A stretch of 64,000 nt of DNA, from positions 744,001 to 808,000 of the forward strand of contig NZ_QGTL01000004.1 in assembly GCF_003182135.1 (NCBI RefSeq), given 5' to 3'. Shown here one piece after another: positions 46,984 through 56,278 of the stretch. Position 1 is the first letter of the stretch, and the number at the start of each line of letters is the position of its first letter. Under the pieces are notes generated by a model. That model worked only from the letters and a program-made list of their open reading frames with translations. It did no database searches and was not told where the DNA came from. The translations under genes and the position numbers were made by a program. This DNA is from Nocardia neocaledoniensis. Lineage in GTDB: Bacteria > Actinomycetota > Actinomycetes > Mycobacteriales > Mycobacteriaceae.

Positions 46984-47451
46984 ATGAGTTTCCGATTGGC
47001 GGCCTACGCCGTCTGTATCGAGGGCGGATCGGTGTTGCTCGTTCGCCACGTGGGGCCTGATGGCGCGGTCCTGTGGACCCTGCCCGGCGGCCGCGTCGAG
47101 CACGCCGAAGACCCGTTCGACGCGGTGACCAGGGAATTCGCCGAGGAGACCGGGCATCGCGGGGTTGTCGAGCGGCTGCTCGGCGTGGACTCCCGGGTGA
47201 TTCCGGCAGAGGCGGCGCGAGCCGGTGTGGAACATCAGAATGTGGGCGTCTTCTACCAGGTAGCCGTCCTGGGCGGCGAACTCCGCGCGGAGCCCGACGG
47301 CGCCGCCACCGAGCCCACCTGGACCCCACTCACAGAGGTCGCCGACCTCCGCAGATCCTCCCTCGTGGACATCGGCCTCACCCTGGCCCGAACCCTGCCC
47401 ACCACCGGCCACGTCGATCCCGTCAACGTCGGCGGCTTGATCCAGCACTGA
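46984..47451 (+). CDS. Nudix hydrolase
   Basis: 155 residues. The Nudix box is complete (GG-x5-E-x7-REFAEETGH, about residues 36-58). Hydrolyses a nucleoside-diphosphate-linked compound; substrate unknown. ATG 46984 lies six bases after GGGAGG. Converges with the PH/SHOCT gene. Confidence 0.9.
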   Translation: MSFRLAAYAVCIEGGSVLLVRHVGPDGAVLWTLPGGRVEHAEDPFDAVTREFAEETGHRGVVERLLGVDSRVIPAEAARAGVEHQNVGVFYQVAVLGGELRAEPDGAATEPTWTPLTEVADLRRSSLVDIGLTLARTLPTTGHVDPVNVGGLIQH

Positions 47452-47463
47452 TCAGTCCGGTAG

Positions 47464-48273
47464 TCACATGCGGGCGAGCAGTTCGGCCTTCTTCGACTCG
47501 AACTCGGCGTCGGTCAACAACCCGAGATCACGTAACTCTGCGAGCTTCTTGATCTGATCGGCGAGGTCGGGGGCCACTGTGGCCTGCGCAACCGCGGGCG
47601 CCGAGTGTGCAGACCTGACCGTTCGGAACGCCTGGATGAATGTCTCGGCGCGGCCGTGTGGAATCTGCTTGATCTCTGCCGACCGCCCGGAGATCGAGAT
47701 GTTGATGGTTTCACCGCCCATCTTCTTGGAATGTCCTAGCGATCCAATAGCCGAGAACTCGAACTCTTCCACCTTGGCGCCAAGTATCGACTTGTCGAAG
47801 AAGAACAACCGCTGGGTGGTGAGGACCAGCATCCCCTGTCGGCCGTTATAGATGCCTTGCGCGAGCTCGACGACCCGCTCACCGGTGTGCACATACTGAG
47901 TGAGAGCGGATGCCTCCAGGAATCCGAAGAACCGGCCCATCTTCCCTAGACGTTCGAGTGCTGCAGCGACGCCGAGATCGTCGACAGTGACGCCCCGAAG
48001 CGACTGCAGGATCTCTGTGAGGACTGTGTTGTGCTTGTCGCCCATCATGTCGACAGACCAGTCGACCAGCGTCGTTGTGCCTGTCTCCGGGCGTACGCCG
48101 GCGGTGACAGTCGAGGCCCATCGGTTCTTCATCATGGACCGCTTGGCATTGCCAATGATCGGATTGCCGGGAGTGACGTCATAGCCTGCAGCCTGCATCG
48201 CTTCGAAGATCGCACGATGCGTCACGTCAGCCGGTGCGAGGATGCGGGTAGTCGAGGTGCGCACGATTCCCAT
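47464..48273 (-). CDS. Bacterial PH-domain / SHOCT-domain protein
   Basis: 269 residues. The centre holds a PH-like domain (GMLVLTTQRLFFFDKS, about 140-215) and the last ~30 residues are a SHOCT motif (LAELRDLGLLTDAEFESKKAELL), a short helix pair often linked to membrane or filament assembly. Base composition here is visibly lower in GC than in flanking genes, and it is next to a tRNA gene, so it may have been acquired. ATG 48273 is the start. Confidence 0.8.
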   Translation of the reverse strand: MGIVRTSTTRILAPADVTHRAIFEAMQAAGYDVTPGNPIIGNAKRSMMKNRWASTVTAGVRPETGTTTLVDWSVDMMGDKHNTVLTEILQSLRGVTVDDLGVAAALERLGKMGRFFGFLEASALTQYVHTGERVVELAQGIYNGRQGMLVLTTQRLFFFDKSILGAKVEEFEFSAIGSLGHSKKMGGETINISISGRSAEIKQIPHGRAETFIQAFRTVRSAHSAPAVAQATVAPDLADQIKKLAELRDLGLLTDAEFESKKAELLARM

Positions 48274-48551
48274 GCCTGTTGATACCAGAGGACCTGGTCA
48301 GCTCACGCGCTATTGATTGCATTCCGTCAACTGCGACTTGCGCGCTGTCCGTCGCTTTTGGCCTGGAGTAGACGATGACGAGCGAACGCCAGTCAGTCGG
48401 TGGCGACCCGCCGTCCTCCCGCCGCGCTGAACTACTCCGCTGCGCCGCGCTGCAGACCATCGACTGACGACCTGCTAAGTCTTCGTGCATCCGAGTGCTG
48501 CGTGTGACTGCGTACGGTGCCCAACCGAGGGGATCGCTGACTCGGGAAAGC
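48274..48551. other. Intergenic region without a supported gene
   Basis: About 280 bases between the PH/SHOCT gene and the terminator by the tRNA. A 30-codon frame at 48375-48467 contains RRAELLRCAALQTID, which looks like the first helix of a TetR protein followed directly by a stop, perhaps a gene remnant. No attachment-site repeat of the tRNA 3' end was found. Confidence 0.3.
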
Positions 48552-48592
48552 AAAGAACCCCTGACCAGGAATCCCAGGTCAGGGGTTCTTTT
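48552..48592. terminator. Bidirectional terminator next to tRNA-Pro
   Basis: AAAGAACCCCTGACC (48552-48566) pairs with GGTCAGGGGTTCTTTT (48577-48592), a 15-base perfect stem with a 10-base loop. It ends the tRNA-Pro transcript on the minus strand. Confidence 0.85.
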
Positions 48593-48608
48593 GTGTCTCA
48601 ACCAACAC

Positions 48609-48683
<75 letters not shown>

Positions 48684-48739
48684 TGAGGCGAACCTGAAGT
48701 AGCTTACAACGAGGTGGTCGGAATCGTTAAATTGGGAGG

Positions 48740-50317
48740 TCAGAGGGCTCGGATGCTGCTGAATATGCGCTTCGCGGCGGCGGCGTCGACGGCGTCGGGG
48801 ACGCCGGTGTCGGCGATCATGACCATGACGAAGCTGCCGTCTTTCGCGCCCTTGAAGGCGTATGTGTAGATGGAGTAGGTGGGGCCGCAGCCGGGCTTCG
48901 GGTTGGGGACGGTGCCCGTGGTTTCGGTGAACATGCCGTCGGTCTTGCCGTCGATGGATTTCAGCGGCTGGGCGGGGCCGGGGGTGCCGGTGGAGCCGGA
49001 GTAGGCGAGGGGCGCCGCCTTCTTGCCGAGCTCCGCGCTCGCGGCGGCGTGATCGTCGAGCTTGGAGCCGGTCAGCAGCGACATGGTTCGGGTGGAGCCG
49101 GGGCAGTAGTCCCGGCCGTCGGTGGCGTAGCCCTTGCCGATGACGGCGTCTCCGGGCGGTTCACCCACGCCGCCGATGGTCGTCTCGGTGGCGACGGTCC
49201 AGCTGGGCGGCACGTCGTAGGCGGCGCCGCGATCGGGGGAGGCAACGACCTGATAGCCCTCGATGAGCGGTTTGCGGTTGGACGCGGCCCCGGTGGGTGT
49301 GGGTGTCGTCGAACTCGGCTTGGGCCTGCTCGACGACGGCGCGCCGGTCGTGGTGAGCGCGCTGACCATCGACGGTGTCGCGCCGGAATCGGACGCTTCG
49401 GCCGTCTTGTCCTCGCGCGTGAGCACAACAGCCGTGATCGCGACACCACCGAGCAGCAGCGCCGCGAGCCCGGCGCCGACCCACATCGCCGCCTTCCCAC
49501 CGGACTTCGGCCCACCGACCGCCTGCCCGTACTGCTGCCGCCCGTACTGGTCGAGCGGCGGAACCTCCCCGTACTGCTGCCCACCCGGGGCCCAGTGCTG
49601 CCCCGGACCCGGCGGCACCGCCGGATTCCACTGCTGCGCACCGCCGCCCGATGCGCCCTGCCCCCAGCCGGGAGGCGGAACCTGTTGCCCCGCAGGGTTG
49701 TTCGTACCGGGCCACGGCGCACCGAGTTGCCCCGGCCCGGGTGGGGGCGTCGGGGGAATCGCGCCGTACCCGCCGAGCGGCGTCGCGTCCTGCTGCCAGG
49801 GGTGGGGCGTCGCTCCCGGATGCTGGCCGTGCTCGCCCAGCTGCCGGTCGCCGGGCGGCCACGACTGCGGTGAGCCAGGCTGCGGCGCGGGTGGCCGAGC
49901 GCCGGCGGCAGGCTGGTTCAGCTGTGTCGCCTCGGACGGCCACGGCGTACCAGGCTGCACCGGTGGCTGGTAGCCAAAGGTGGGTTGGCCGGGCTGTGGT
50001 GAGCCGGGCTGTGGGGCAGGAGCATTGGGGTCGGGCCAGGGCGAACCGCTCAGTTGAGTGGGCTCGGTCTGGGCGCCCGCCGGCGTCCACTGCGTCGGGT
50101 CGGGGAGGCCAGGGGGTGGGCCCGAACCATCCCAGCGCAGGGTGGGCGGGAGGCCGGGGCCGCCCGGGGTCCACACCGCGGTGGGGTCGGGTGCCTGCGG
50201 TGAACCGCCGGGCGCGGGACGCTGCCATTGCGCGTCGGACTGCTCGCCCGCGCCGGGCCGGTCGGGTCCGCCGGAAACGGCCGGGTCGTCGCGCCGGTCG
50301 TCGGGTCCACTGCTCAC
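48740..50317 (-). CDS. Membrane-anchored protein with long Pro-rich cytoplasmic region
   Basis: 525 residues. The first ~270 are disordered and rich in Pro, Gly, Gln and Trp; one membrane helix follows (VGAGLAALLLGGVAITAVVL, about 282-302), a Ser/Thr-rich linker, then an extracellular domain of about 180 residues (from KPLIEGYQVV) with two Cys (DYCPG, PGCGP). This layout is common in Mycobacteriales cell-envelope proteins of unknown role. A GTG or ATG near 50317 starts it; ribosome site not strong. Confidence 0.7.
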   Translation of the reverse strand: MSSGPDDRRDDPAVSGGPDRPGAGEQSDAQWQRPAPGGSPQAPDPTAVWTPGGPGLPPTLRWDGSGPPPGLPDPTQWTPAGAQTEPTQLSGSPWPDPNAPAPQPGSPQPGQPTFGYQPPVQPGTPWPSEATQLNQPAAGARPPAPQPGSPQSWPPGDRQLGEHGQHPGATPHPWQQDATPLGGYGAIPPTPPPGPGQLGAPWPGTNNPAGQQVPPPGWGQGASGGGAQQWNPAVPPGPGQHWAPGGQQYGEVPPLDQYGRQQYGQAVGGPKSGGKAAMWVGAGLAALLLGGVAITAVVLTREDKTAEASDSGATPSMVSALTTTGAPSSSRPKPSSTTPTPTGAASNRKPLIEGYQVVASPDRGAAYDVPPSWTVATETTIGGVGEPPGDAVIGKGYATDGRDYCPGSTRTMSLLTGSKLDDHAAASAELGKKAAPLAYSGSTGTPGPAQPLKSIDGKTDGMFTETTGTVPNPKPGCGPTYSIYTYAFKGAKDGSFVMVMIADTGVPDAVDAAAAKRIFSSIRAL

Positions 50318-50356
50318 GTCATTCCCCTACTGACAGAAGTCGTTCGGGGCGAAACC

Positions 50357-51319
50357 CTAGCGGGCGACGGCCTCCGAGGTGGAGATGCCGTGGCCGGTGT
50401 CGGCCGCGGGACGCTTCGGCGGGGCGCCGACCAGGGTCAGCAGGGTGGCCTCGGGGCGGCAGCAGAACCGGTACGGCGCCCACGGGGAGGTGCCGATGCC
50501 CGCCGAGACGTGCAGCTGGGTGTGCTCGCCCCACTTGGAGGCGCCCTTGACGCGCGACTTGTCGATGCCGCAGTTGGTCACCAGCGCGCCGTAGCCGGGC
50601 ACGACAAGCTGCCCGCCGTGCGTGTGGCCCGCGAGGACGAGGTCGTAGCCGTCTTCGGCGAAGCGGTCGAGCACCCGCGGCTCCGGCGAATGGGTGACGC
50701 CGATGCTGAGCTGGGCGAGCTGGTTCGGCGCGCCCGCGACGGTGTCGTAGCGGTCGCGCTGCAGATGCGGGTCGTCCACGCCGGCGCTGGCGATGCGGAT
50801 GCCGGCCACCTCGAGGTCGCGACGGGTGTGGGTGAGGTCGAGCCAGCCGCGCTCGGTGAACGCCGCGCGCAGATCCTGCCAGGGCAGCGGGTCACCGTAA
50901 ACGCGGCGATGATCCTTCTTGAAATACTTCAGCGGATTCTTCGGCACCGGCGCGAAATAGTCGTTCGAACCGAACACGAACAGACCGGGGCGGGCCAGCA
51001 GCGCGCCGAGCGATTGCACGACGGCGGGCACGGCCTTGGGGTGCGAAAGATTGTCACCGGTATTCACGACCAGGTCGGGTTCGAGCCGGTCGAGTTCGCG
51101 CAGCCACTGCTGTTTGAGCTGTTGCCCCGGCATCATGTGCAGGTCGCTGACGTGCAGAATGCGCAGCGTCGGCGAGCCGGGCGCGAGCACTGGCATCGTC
51201 GCCTCACGCAGGACGAACGCGTTCCGTTCGATCAGCGTGGCGTATCCGATACCGGCGACGGCGGCCCCGGCGGCTCCCAACGCGGTACGGCGGACAGCGG
51301 ACGTCGAGATAACGGGCAT
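50357..51319 (-). CDS. Calcineurin-like metallophosphoesterase
   Basis: 320 residues. The metal-binding series is complete: HVSDLHMM, VNTGDNLSHP, FGSNDYFAP, GVTHSPEP and LAGHTHGGQL. The N-terminus has a hydrophobic stretch (TALGAAGAAVAGIGYATL) that may anchor it. ATG 51319 is chosen; the longer open frame overlaps the divergent yqeY gene. Counterpart of M. tuberculosis Rv3683 by position and family. Substrate unknown, perhaps a UDP-sugar lipid or phosphodiester. Confidence 0.9.
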   Translation of the reverse strand: MPVISTSAVRRTALGAAGAAVAGIGYATLIERNAFVLREATMPVLAPGSPTLRILHVSDLHMMPGQQLKQQWLRELDRLEPDLVVNTGDNLSHPKAVPAVVQSLGALLARPGLFVFGSNDYFAPVPKNPLKYFKKDHRRVYGDPLPWQDLRAAFTERGWLDLTHTRRDLEVAGIRIASAGVDDPHLQRDRYDTVAGAPNQLAQLSIGVTHSPEPRVLDRFAEDGYDLVLAGHTHGGQLVVPGYGALVTNCGIDKSRVKGASKWGEHTQLHVSAGIGTSPWAPYRFCCRPEATLLTLVGAPPKRPAADTGHGISTSEAVAR

Positions 51320-51440
51320 TTGCCCAGCATAGGCGACCCCCTCCCGGAACGGCGCGTGTGTTTCCGCACAAACGGTCCGAATTTCGGCCGCGATGAAAAT
51401 GTGATGAGACTCGAGTGGCCGAACCGCTAGCGTGAGGCGC

Positions 51441-51905
51441 ATGTCGGAACTGAAAGCGCAACTGCGCGCGGATATGACCGCCGCGATGAAAGCCAAGGAC
51501 ACTCTGCGTCTGTCGACCCTGCGGATGCTGCTCGCCGCGATCCAGAACGCCGAGGTCTCCGGTGCGCAGGCGCGGGAACTCGCCGATGCCGACGTGCTCG
51601 CGCTGCTGCAGAAGGAAGCCAAGAAGCGCAACGAGGCGGCCGTCATCTACGAGCAGAACGGGCGCGGTGAACTGGCCGCGAACGAGCGCGCCGAGGAAGA
51701 GATCATCGAGCAGTACCTGCCGACGCAGCTGACCGAGGCCGAGGTCGCCAATGTCGCCGACACGGCGATCGCGCAGGTTGCCGAGGAGATCGGCGAGCGG
51801 CCCGGCATGAAGCAGATGGGTCAGGTCATGAAGGCGGCCACCGCGCTCGCCGAGGGCAAGGCCGACGGGTCGCGGCTGTCCGCGGCGGTCAAAGCCCGCC
51901 TCTGA
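51441..51905 (+). CDS. yqeY: GatB/YqeY domain protein
   Basis: 154 residues of the YqeY family (LKAQLRADMTAAMKAKD, STLRMLLAAIQNAEV, LPTQLTEAEV). It is related to the tRNA-binding tail of GatB and to tRNA-dependent amidotransferases; exact role unknown. ATG 51441 gives the usual N-terminus. Divergent from the phosphoesterase. Confidence 0.92.
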   Translation: MSELKAQLRADMTAAMKAKDTLRLSTLRMLLAAIQNAEVSGAQARELADADVLALLQKEAKKRNEAAVIYEQNGRGELAANERAEEEIIEQYLPTQLTEAEVANVADTAIAQVAEEIGERPGMKQMGQVMKAATALAEGKADGSRLSAAVKARL

Positions 51906-51916
51906 CGCACGAACGA

Positions 51917-51953
51917 CGAAGGGCCGCCGTCCGGAGTGGACGGCGGCCCTTCG
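51917..51953. terminator. Bidirectional terminator between yqeY and the PBP gene
   Basis: CGAAGGGCCGCCGTCC (51917-51932) pairs with GGACGGCGGCCCTTCG (51938-51953), 16 perfect pairs, loop GGAGT. It lies between convergent stop codons. Confidence 0.85.
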
Positions 51954-51962
51954 CGTTCGCTG

Positions 51963-54341
51963 TTACCGCGGCACCGGTATGGGGATCGGTGGCAGACGCG
52001 GAATCTGCGGGAGGCCCGGGATCACCGGGGCAGGCGCCGCGGGCGGCGGCGTGGTCGGCGTCGGCACGCGGACCGAGCCGTCACTGATGTAGATGGTGAC
52101 GACCGAGCCGGGGATGGCCGAGCCGTTCGGCGAACTGCCCATCACCGTGCCCTTGGCCTGCGAGCCGGGACTGGTCACCGCGGAGACCTGGAAGCCGGCG
52201 CCGGACAGGATCGAGGTGGCCTCGCCCTGCGACTTGCCCGCCACGTCCGGGACCTGGGAGTTGTTCGCACCGCGGACGTACTTGTCGTCCACGGGCGGCA
52301 GGGCGGCCGGTGGGAAGCGGTCGAGCACCGGCTTGATGGCGTTGAACCAGGTGCGAGCCGGTTCGTTACCACCGAACAGGCCGGAGGCATTGCTGGCGCC
52401 ACAGTTGCGCAGCGGGAACGAGCAGATCTCGCCGGGGGTCGGGCTGTCGCCGTAGACGTAGACCGAGGAGGCCAGCGAGTTGGTGAAGCCGAGGAACGCC
52501 GAGGACCGGTGGCTCTCGGTGGTACCCGTCTTGCCCGACATCGGCGCGTTCCAGCCGGCGGCCCGCGCGGCACCGGCGGCGGTGCCGCTGACGTCGTCCT
52601 TGCTCATCGCGTTGGCGAGGGTGTTGGCCAGGCCGGGCTCGACCACCTGCTCGCACGCCTGCTGGGTGAGCGGGACGGTCTTGCCGGAGCGGTCGATGAC
52701 CTCCGTGATCGGCGAGGGCGGGCACCACTTGCCGCCCGAGCCGAGCGTGGCGGCCACGTTCGTCAGTTCCAGCGGGTTGATCGCGAACGGCCCGAGGGTG
52801 AACGAACCCATGTTGTTGTTCTTGATGTGGTCGGCCAGGCTGGTGTTGCCGTGGCCGGAGGTGCCCGGCTGGGTGTAGGCGCGCATGCCGAGGCGCACGG
52901 CCATGTCCACCGCGGCCTCGACGCCGACGTCCTGGATCATCTTCACGAACGTGGTGTTCGGCGAGGTCGCGAGCGCGTCGGTCACCGACATCGAGCCCGG
53001 GTAGTTGCCCGCGTTCTTGACGCACCACGAGTCGGCCGGGCAGCCCGGCGAGTTCGAGTAGCCCATGCCCCTGGCGGCGTAGGTGCCCGGCACGTCCACC
53101 TGGGCGGCGATGCCGAGGCCCTTCTCCATCGCGGCGGCGGTGGTGAACAGCTTGAAGATCGAGCCCGCGCCGTCACCGACCATCGTGTACGGCTGGCCGA
53201 GCAGGGTCTCGTTGGCGTCGCGGTTGAGGCCGTAGGTGCGGCTCGAGGCCATCGCGAGGACCGGATGCGAGTCCTGGCCTGGCGCGATCACCGACATCAC
53301 CTCGGCGATGTTGTCGAGGTTGGGATCGGCCTGCTCGTTCACCGACCGCTTCACCGATTCCTGCAGCACCGGGTCGAGGCTGGTCTTGATCAGATAGCCG
53401 CCCTTGTCGACCTGCTCGCGGCTGATCCCGGCGTCCTCGAGGTACTGCAGCGCGTAGTCGCAGAAGAAGCCCTTGTCCTGGGCGGCGATGCAGCCGCGCG
53501 GCAGGCCCTTGGGCTCGGGCAGCACGCCGAGCGGTTCGGTCTTGGCCTTGCGGAACTCCTCGGCGCGGTGCGGGATGTTCTGGATCAGCGTGTCGAGCAC
53601 GGTGTTGCGCCGATCGGTGACGCCCTGGACGTTGGTGTACGGGTTCAGCTTGGAGCTGGACTGCACCATGCCGGCGAGCATCGCCGACTGGGTGATGGTG
53701 AGGTCGGCGGCGTCGACGCCGAAGTAGGTCTGCGCCGCGTCCTGGATGCCGTAGGAACCGTTGCCGAAGGGCACCAGGTTCAGGTAGCGGGTGAGGATCT
53801 CGTCCTTGCTGAGCTCGCGGTCCAGCGTGAGCGCCATCCGGATCTCGCGCAGCTTGCGCGCGGGTGTCGTCTCGATCGCGGCGCGGCGCTCGGCGTCGGT
53901 CTTGGCGACGACGAGCAGGTTGAAGTTCTTCACGTACTGCTGGTCGAGCGTCGAGGCGCCCTGCTGCACCTCACCGGAGGAGGTGTTGGTGAGGAACGCG
54001 CGCAGCGTGCCCTGCCAGTCGACGCCCTTGTGGTCGGCGAAGCGCTTGTCCTCGATGGACACGATCGCCAGCTTCATGTTGTTGGAGATCTTGTCGCTCG
54101 GCACCTCGAAGCGACGTTGCTCGTAGAGCCACGCGATGGGGGCGCCCGCCGCGTCGACCATGGTCGAGACAGCCGGGACCGTGCCCTCCACCAGCTCGGC
54201 GGACACGTTGTCGACGGCATCGGCGGCTCGGTTGGAGATGAACCCGAAACCACCGGCCAGGGGGAACAACAGCCCGGCGACTAGCACGGCGGCCAGCGCG
54301 CAGCTGCCGGCCAGCCTCGCGAGCGTTTGAGTGATCGGCAC
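51963..54341 (-). CDS. ponA2: Bifunctional class A penicillin-binding protein with PASTA domain (PonA2-like)
   Basis: 792 residues. Membrane anchor at about 10-35; GT51 glycosyltransferase domain with E97 (VSIEDKRFADHKGVDW) and QGASTLDQQYVKN; transpeptidase domain with S394-I-F-K397, SPN in ATSPNTTF and KTG in SGKTGTTES; a PASTA domain at about 690-760 (VPDVAGKSQGEATSILSG) and a Pro-rich tail. Polymerises and cross-links peptidoglycan. Position next to whiB4 matches ponA2 in M. tuberculosis. Confidence 0.96.
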   Translation of the reverse strand: MPITQTLARLAGSCALAAVLVAGLLFPLAGGFGFISNRAADAVDNVSAELVEGTVPAVSTMVDAAGAPIAWLYEQRRFEVPSDKISNNMKLAIVSIEDKRFADHKGVDWQGTLRAFLTNTSSGEVQQGASTLDQQYVKNFNLLVVAKTDAERRAAIETTPARKLREIRMALTLDRELSKDEILTRYLNLVPFGNGSYGIQDAAQTYFGVDAADLTITQSAMLAGMVQSSSKLNPYTNVQGVTDRRNTVLDTLIQNIPHRAEEFRKAKTEPLGVLPEPKGLPRGCIAAQDKGFFCDYALQYLEDAGISREQVDKGGYLIKTSLDPVLQESVKRSVNEQADPNLDNIAEVMSVIAPGQDSHPVLAMASSRTYGLNRDANETLLGQPYTMVGDGAGSIFKLFTTAAAMEKGLGIAAQVDVPGTYAARGMGYSNSPGCPADSWCVKNAGNYPGSMSVTDALATSPNTTFVKMIQDVGVEAAVDMAVRLGMRAYTQPGTSGHGNTSLADHIKNNNMGSFTLGPFAINPLELTNVAATLGSGGKWCPPSPITEVIDRSGKTVPLTQQACEQVVEPGLANTLANAMSKDDVSGTAAGAARAAGWNAPMSGKTGTTESHRSSAFLGFTNSLASSVYVYGDSPTPGEICSFPLRNCGASNASGLFGGNEPARTWFNAIKPVLDRFPPAALPPVDDKYVRGANNSQVPDVAGKSQGEATSILSGAGFQVSAVTSPGSQAKGTVMGSSPNGSAIPGSVVTIYISDGSVRVPTPTTPPPAAPAPVIPGLPQIPRLPPIPIPVPR

Positions 54342-54714
54342 CAGCCCAGCCTAAAGGGTGGGGTGTCAGGGTTCACTGCTGTGCTGCTCGACCGGGGATG
54401 TCCGGTCGGTGCCAGGGGGGTTGCTCGGGCGTGTCAACAAAATGATCACATCGGCGTGTCGTGCCCGGCCACGCCGGTGATCAGCGCGACTACCCGGCGC
54501 GACGGCGATTTGAATGGACGGCCGTACCAAAAAATCGGGGGTCGGTCTTGCGCAAGCGCCATACCTTTACCTAGATTGAGAACCCAGTGTGATAGAGCTA
54601 ACACTCAAAGTGGAATGTGGTGCGGACCGCAGCGGTAGTTGGGTTGCTGTGATCCGCGCTCGCGATTCTGGAGCGCCGCACAACGGTGTTCGGACTGCAA
54701 AGGGGCACATCAAA
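54342..54714. other. Divergent promoter region of ponA2 and whiB4
   Basis: About 370 bases with no gene seen. It holds the palindrome CTTGCGCAAG at 54547-54556 and a Crp-type site at 54588-54603. Several AT-rich hexamers that could be -10 elements occur at 54560-54580 (TACCTT, TAGATT). Confidence 0.5.
54588..54603 (+). promoter_or_regulatory. Crp-type binding site upstream of whiB4
   Basis: TGTGA-TAGAGC-TAACA differs at one base from the TGTGA-N6-TCACA consensus and lies within the wider inverted repeat AGTGT...ACACT (54586-54605). It stands about 110 bases before the whiB4 start. The crp gene itself is in this window (58902-59576). Confidence 0.6.
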
Positions 54715-55038
54715 ATGCACATCACAACCCCCATCGCTCGACTGGATGTAGAGCAGGCCGAGGCAAGGATCGCTTGGGTTGCCCAGGCGCGATGCAAGGA
54801 AGTGGACCCTGATCAGCTGTTCGTTCGTGGTGCGGCGCAGCGCAAGGCGGCGACGATCTGCCGCCATTGCCCGGTGCTGATGCAGTGTGGCGCCGACGCG
54901 CTGGACAACCGGGTGGAGTTCGGAGTGTGGGGCGGGATGACCGAGCGGCAGCGGCGCGCGCTGCTCAAGCAGCATCCCGACGTGACGTCGTGGGCCGATT
55001 TCTTCCAGGCTCAGCGGCAGCATCAGGTGGCCATCTAG
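54715..55038 (+). CDS. whiB4: WhiB4-like iron-sulfur redox regulator
   Basis: 107 residues. Four cluster cysteines C27, C49, C52 and C58 in the usual C-xn-CxxC-x5-C order, and the turn GVWGG at 70-74. WhiB proteins bind a [4Fe-4S] cluster and sense O2, NO or redox state. ATG 54715 is preceded by AAAGGGG. Placement between ponA2 and the two Get3-like ATPases matches M. tuberculosis whiB4. Confidence 0.93.
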   Translation: MHITTPIARLDVEQAEARIAWVAQARCKEVDPDQLFVRGAAQRKAATICRHCPVLMQCGADALDNRVEFGVWGGMTERQRRALLKQHPDVTSWADFFQAQRQHQVAI

Positions 55039-55064
55039 GGGGCGAGACCAGGCCGTTATCACAC

Positions 55065-55103
55065 ACGGCGCCGAGACCGCGGGGTTTGCGGAATCGGCGC
55101 CGT
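55065..55103. terminator. Terminator between whiB4 and the ATPase pair
   Basis: ACGGCGCCGA (55065-55074) pairs with TCGGCGCCGT (55094-55103), ten perfect pairs with a 19-base loop. A second, smaller stem CTGATTC-GACT-GAATCAG (55134-55151) overlaps the stop of the ATPase gene and may end that transcript. Confidence 0.65.
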
Positions 55104-55147
55104 CGGCCGGTGTTACGGGTTTGTTAGCTATAGCTGATTCGACTGAA

Positions 55148-56278
55148 TCAGACCGCGGCGGGCTCGCCCGCCAGCTGGTCACCGACCGCGCGCAACGCGT
55201 CCAGGTCGGAGACCTCGAACGGCAACGCGGTGACCGAAACGATCGGGACCCGCGGATGGGCGCCGGTGAAGCGATGCAGCAACCGCTGCTCCCGCTTCGC
55301 GGTCGCCACCCGCTCAGCGTGGACGCGCAGCACCGACGCGGTGAGCGGGGCCGTCTCACGCAGCTGATCGGCGGCGGTCAGCGCGTGATCGCCGGACAGC
55401 CCCGACAGCGCGGGGTGCGTCCGGTTCAGCACCAGGCCCGCCAGCGGCATCCGCTCGGTGGAGAGCCGGTCGACGAAGAACGACGCCTCCCGCAGCGCGT
55501 CGGGCTCGGCGGCCGCGACGACGAGGAAATGTGTGCCCGGCTTGGACAGCATCGCGAAGGTGCGCTCGGCCCGCTCCTGGAAACCGCCGAACAGCGACTC
55601 CAGCGACTGCAGGAACGTCGAGGCGTCCTTGAGCATCTGCCCGCCGACGATGGTCGACACGCCGCGCATCGCCAGGCTCATCGCGCCGGTGACGAACCGG
55701 CCGACGCCGCGCCCCGGCGCCATGATCAGCCGGATCATCTTGCCGTTGAGGAAGGTGCCGAGGCGCTTGGGCGCGTCGAGGAAGTCCAGCGCGTTGCGCG
55801 AAGGGGGAGTGTCGACCACGATCAGGTCCCACTCCTTGCGCCCGGCCAGCTGACCGAGCTTCTCCATCGCCATGTACTCCTGGGTTCCGCCGAACGAGGA
55901 GGCCACGGTCTGATAGATCGGGTTGGCGAAGATCTGCTCGGCCTTCTCCGGGCTGGTGTGCTCGAGCACCATGTCGTCGAAGGTGCGGCGCATATTGAGC
56001 ATCATCGCGTGTAGCTGACCAGGTACTTCGGGGCCGAGCTCGACCCGCTGCGGGGTGTTGTCCAGGTCTGCGACACCGAGCGACTGGGCCAGCCGGCGCG
56101 CCGGATCGATGGTCAGCACCACGACCTTGCGTCCCGCCTCGGCCGCCCGCAACGCGATCGCGGCCGCGGTGGTGGTCTTGCCGACACCGCCCGAACCGCA
56201 GCAGACGATCACGCGGGCCGTGGGATCGGCGATGATCCCCGAGACATCCAGGCGGGTCGTCGTCACTTGCTCACTCAT
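55148..56278 (-). CDS. Get3/ArsA-type ATPase, second subunit (Rv3680-like)
   Basis: 376 residues. P-loop GSGGVGKT at 28-35, then [29 protein letters not shown] and a C-terminal helix region. The pair is homologous to eukaryotic Get3 and arsenite pump ATPase ArsA; in M. tuberculosis the genes have been described as BagA/BagB. No Cys pair for metal binding is seen. Its start overlaps the upstream ATPase gene by four bases (ATGA), so the subunits are produced together. Confidence 0.9.
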   Translation of the reverse strand: MSEQVTTTRLDVSGIIADPTARVIVCCGSGGVGKTTTAAAIALRAAEAGRKVVVLTIDPARRLAQSLGVADLDNTPQRVELGPEVPGQLHAMMLNMRRTFDDMVLEHTSPEKAEQIFANPIYQTVASSFGGTQEYMAMEKLGQLAGRKEWDLIVVDTPPSRNALDFLDAPKRLGTFLNGKMIRLIMAPGRGVGRFVTGAMSLAMRGVSTIVGGQMLKDASTFLQSLESLFGGFQERAERTFAMLSKPGTHFLVVAAAEPDALREASFFVDRLSTERMPLAGLVLNRTHPALSGLSGDHALTAADQLRETAPLTASVLRVHAERVATAKREQRLLHRFTGAHPRVPIVSVTALPFEVSDLDALRAVGDQLAGEPAAV

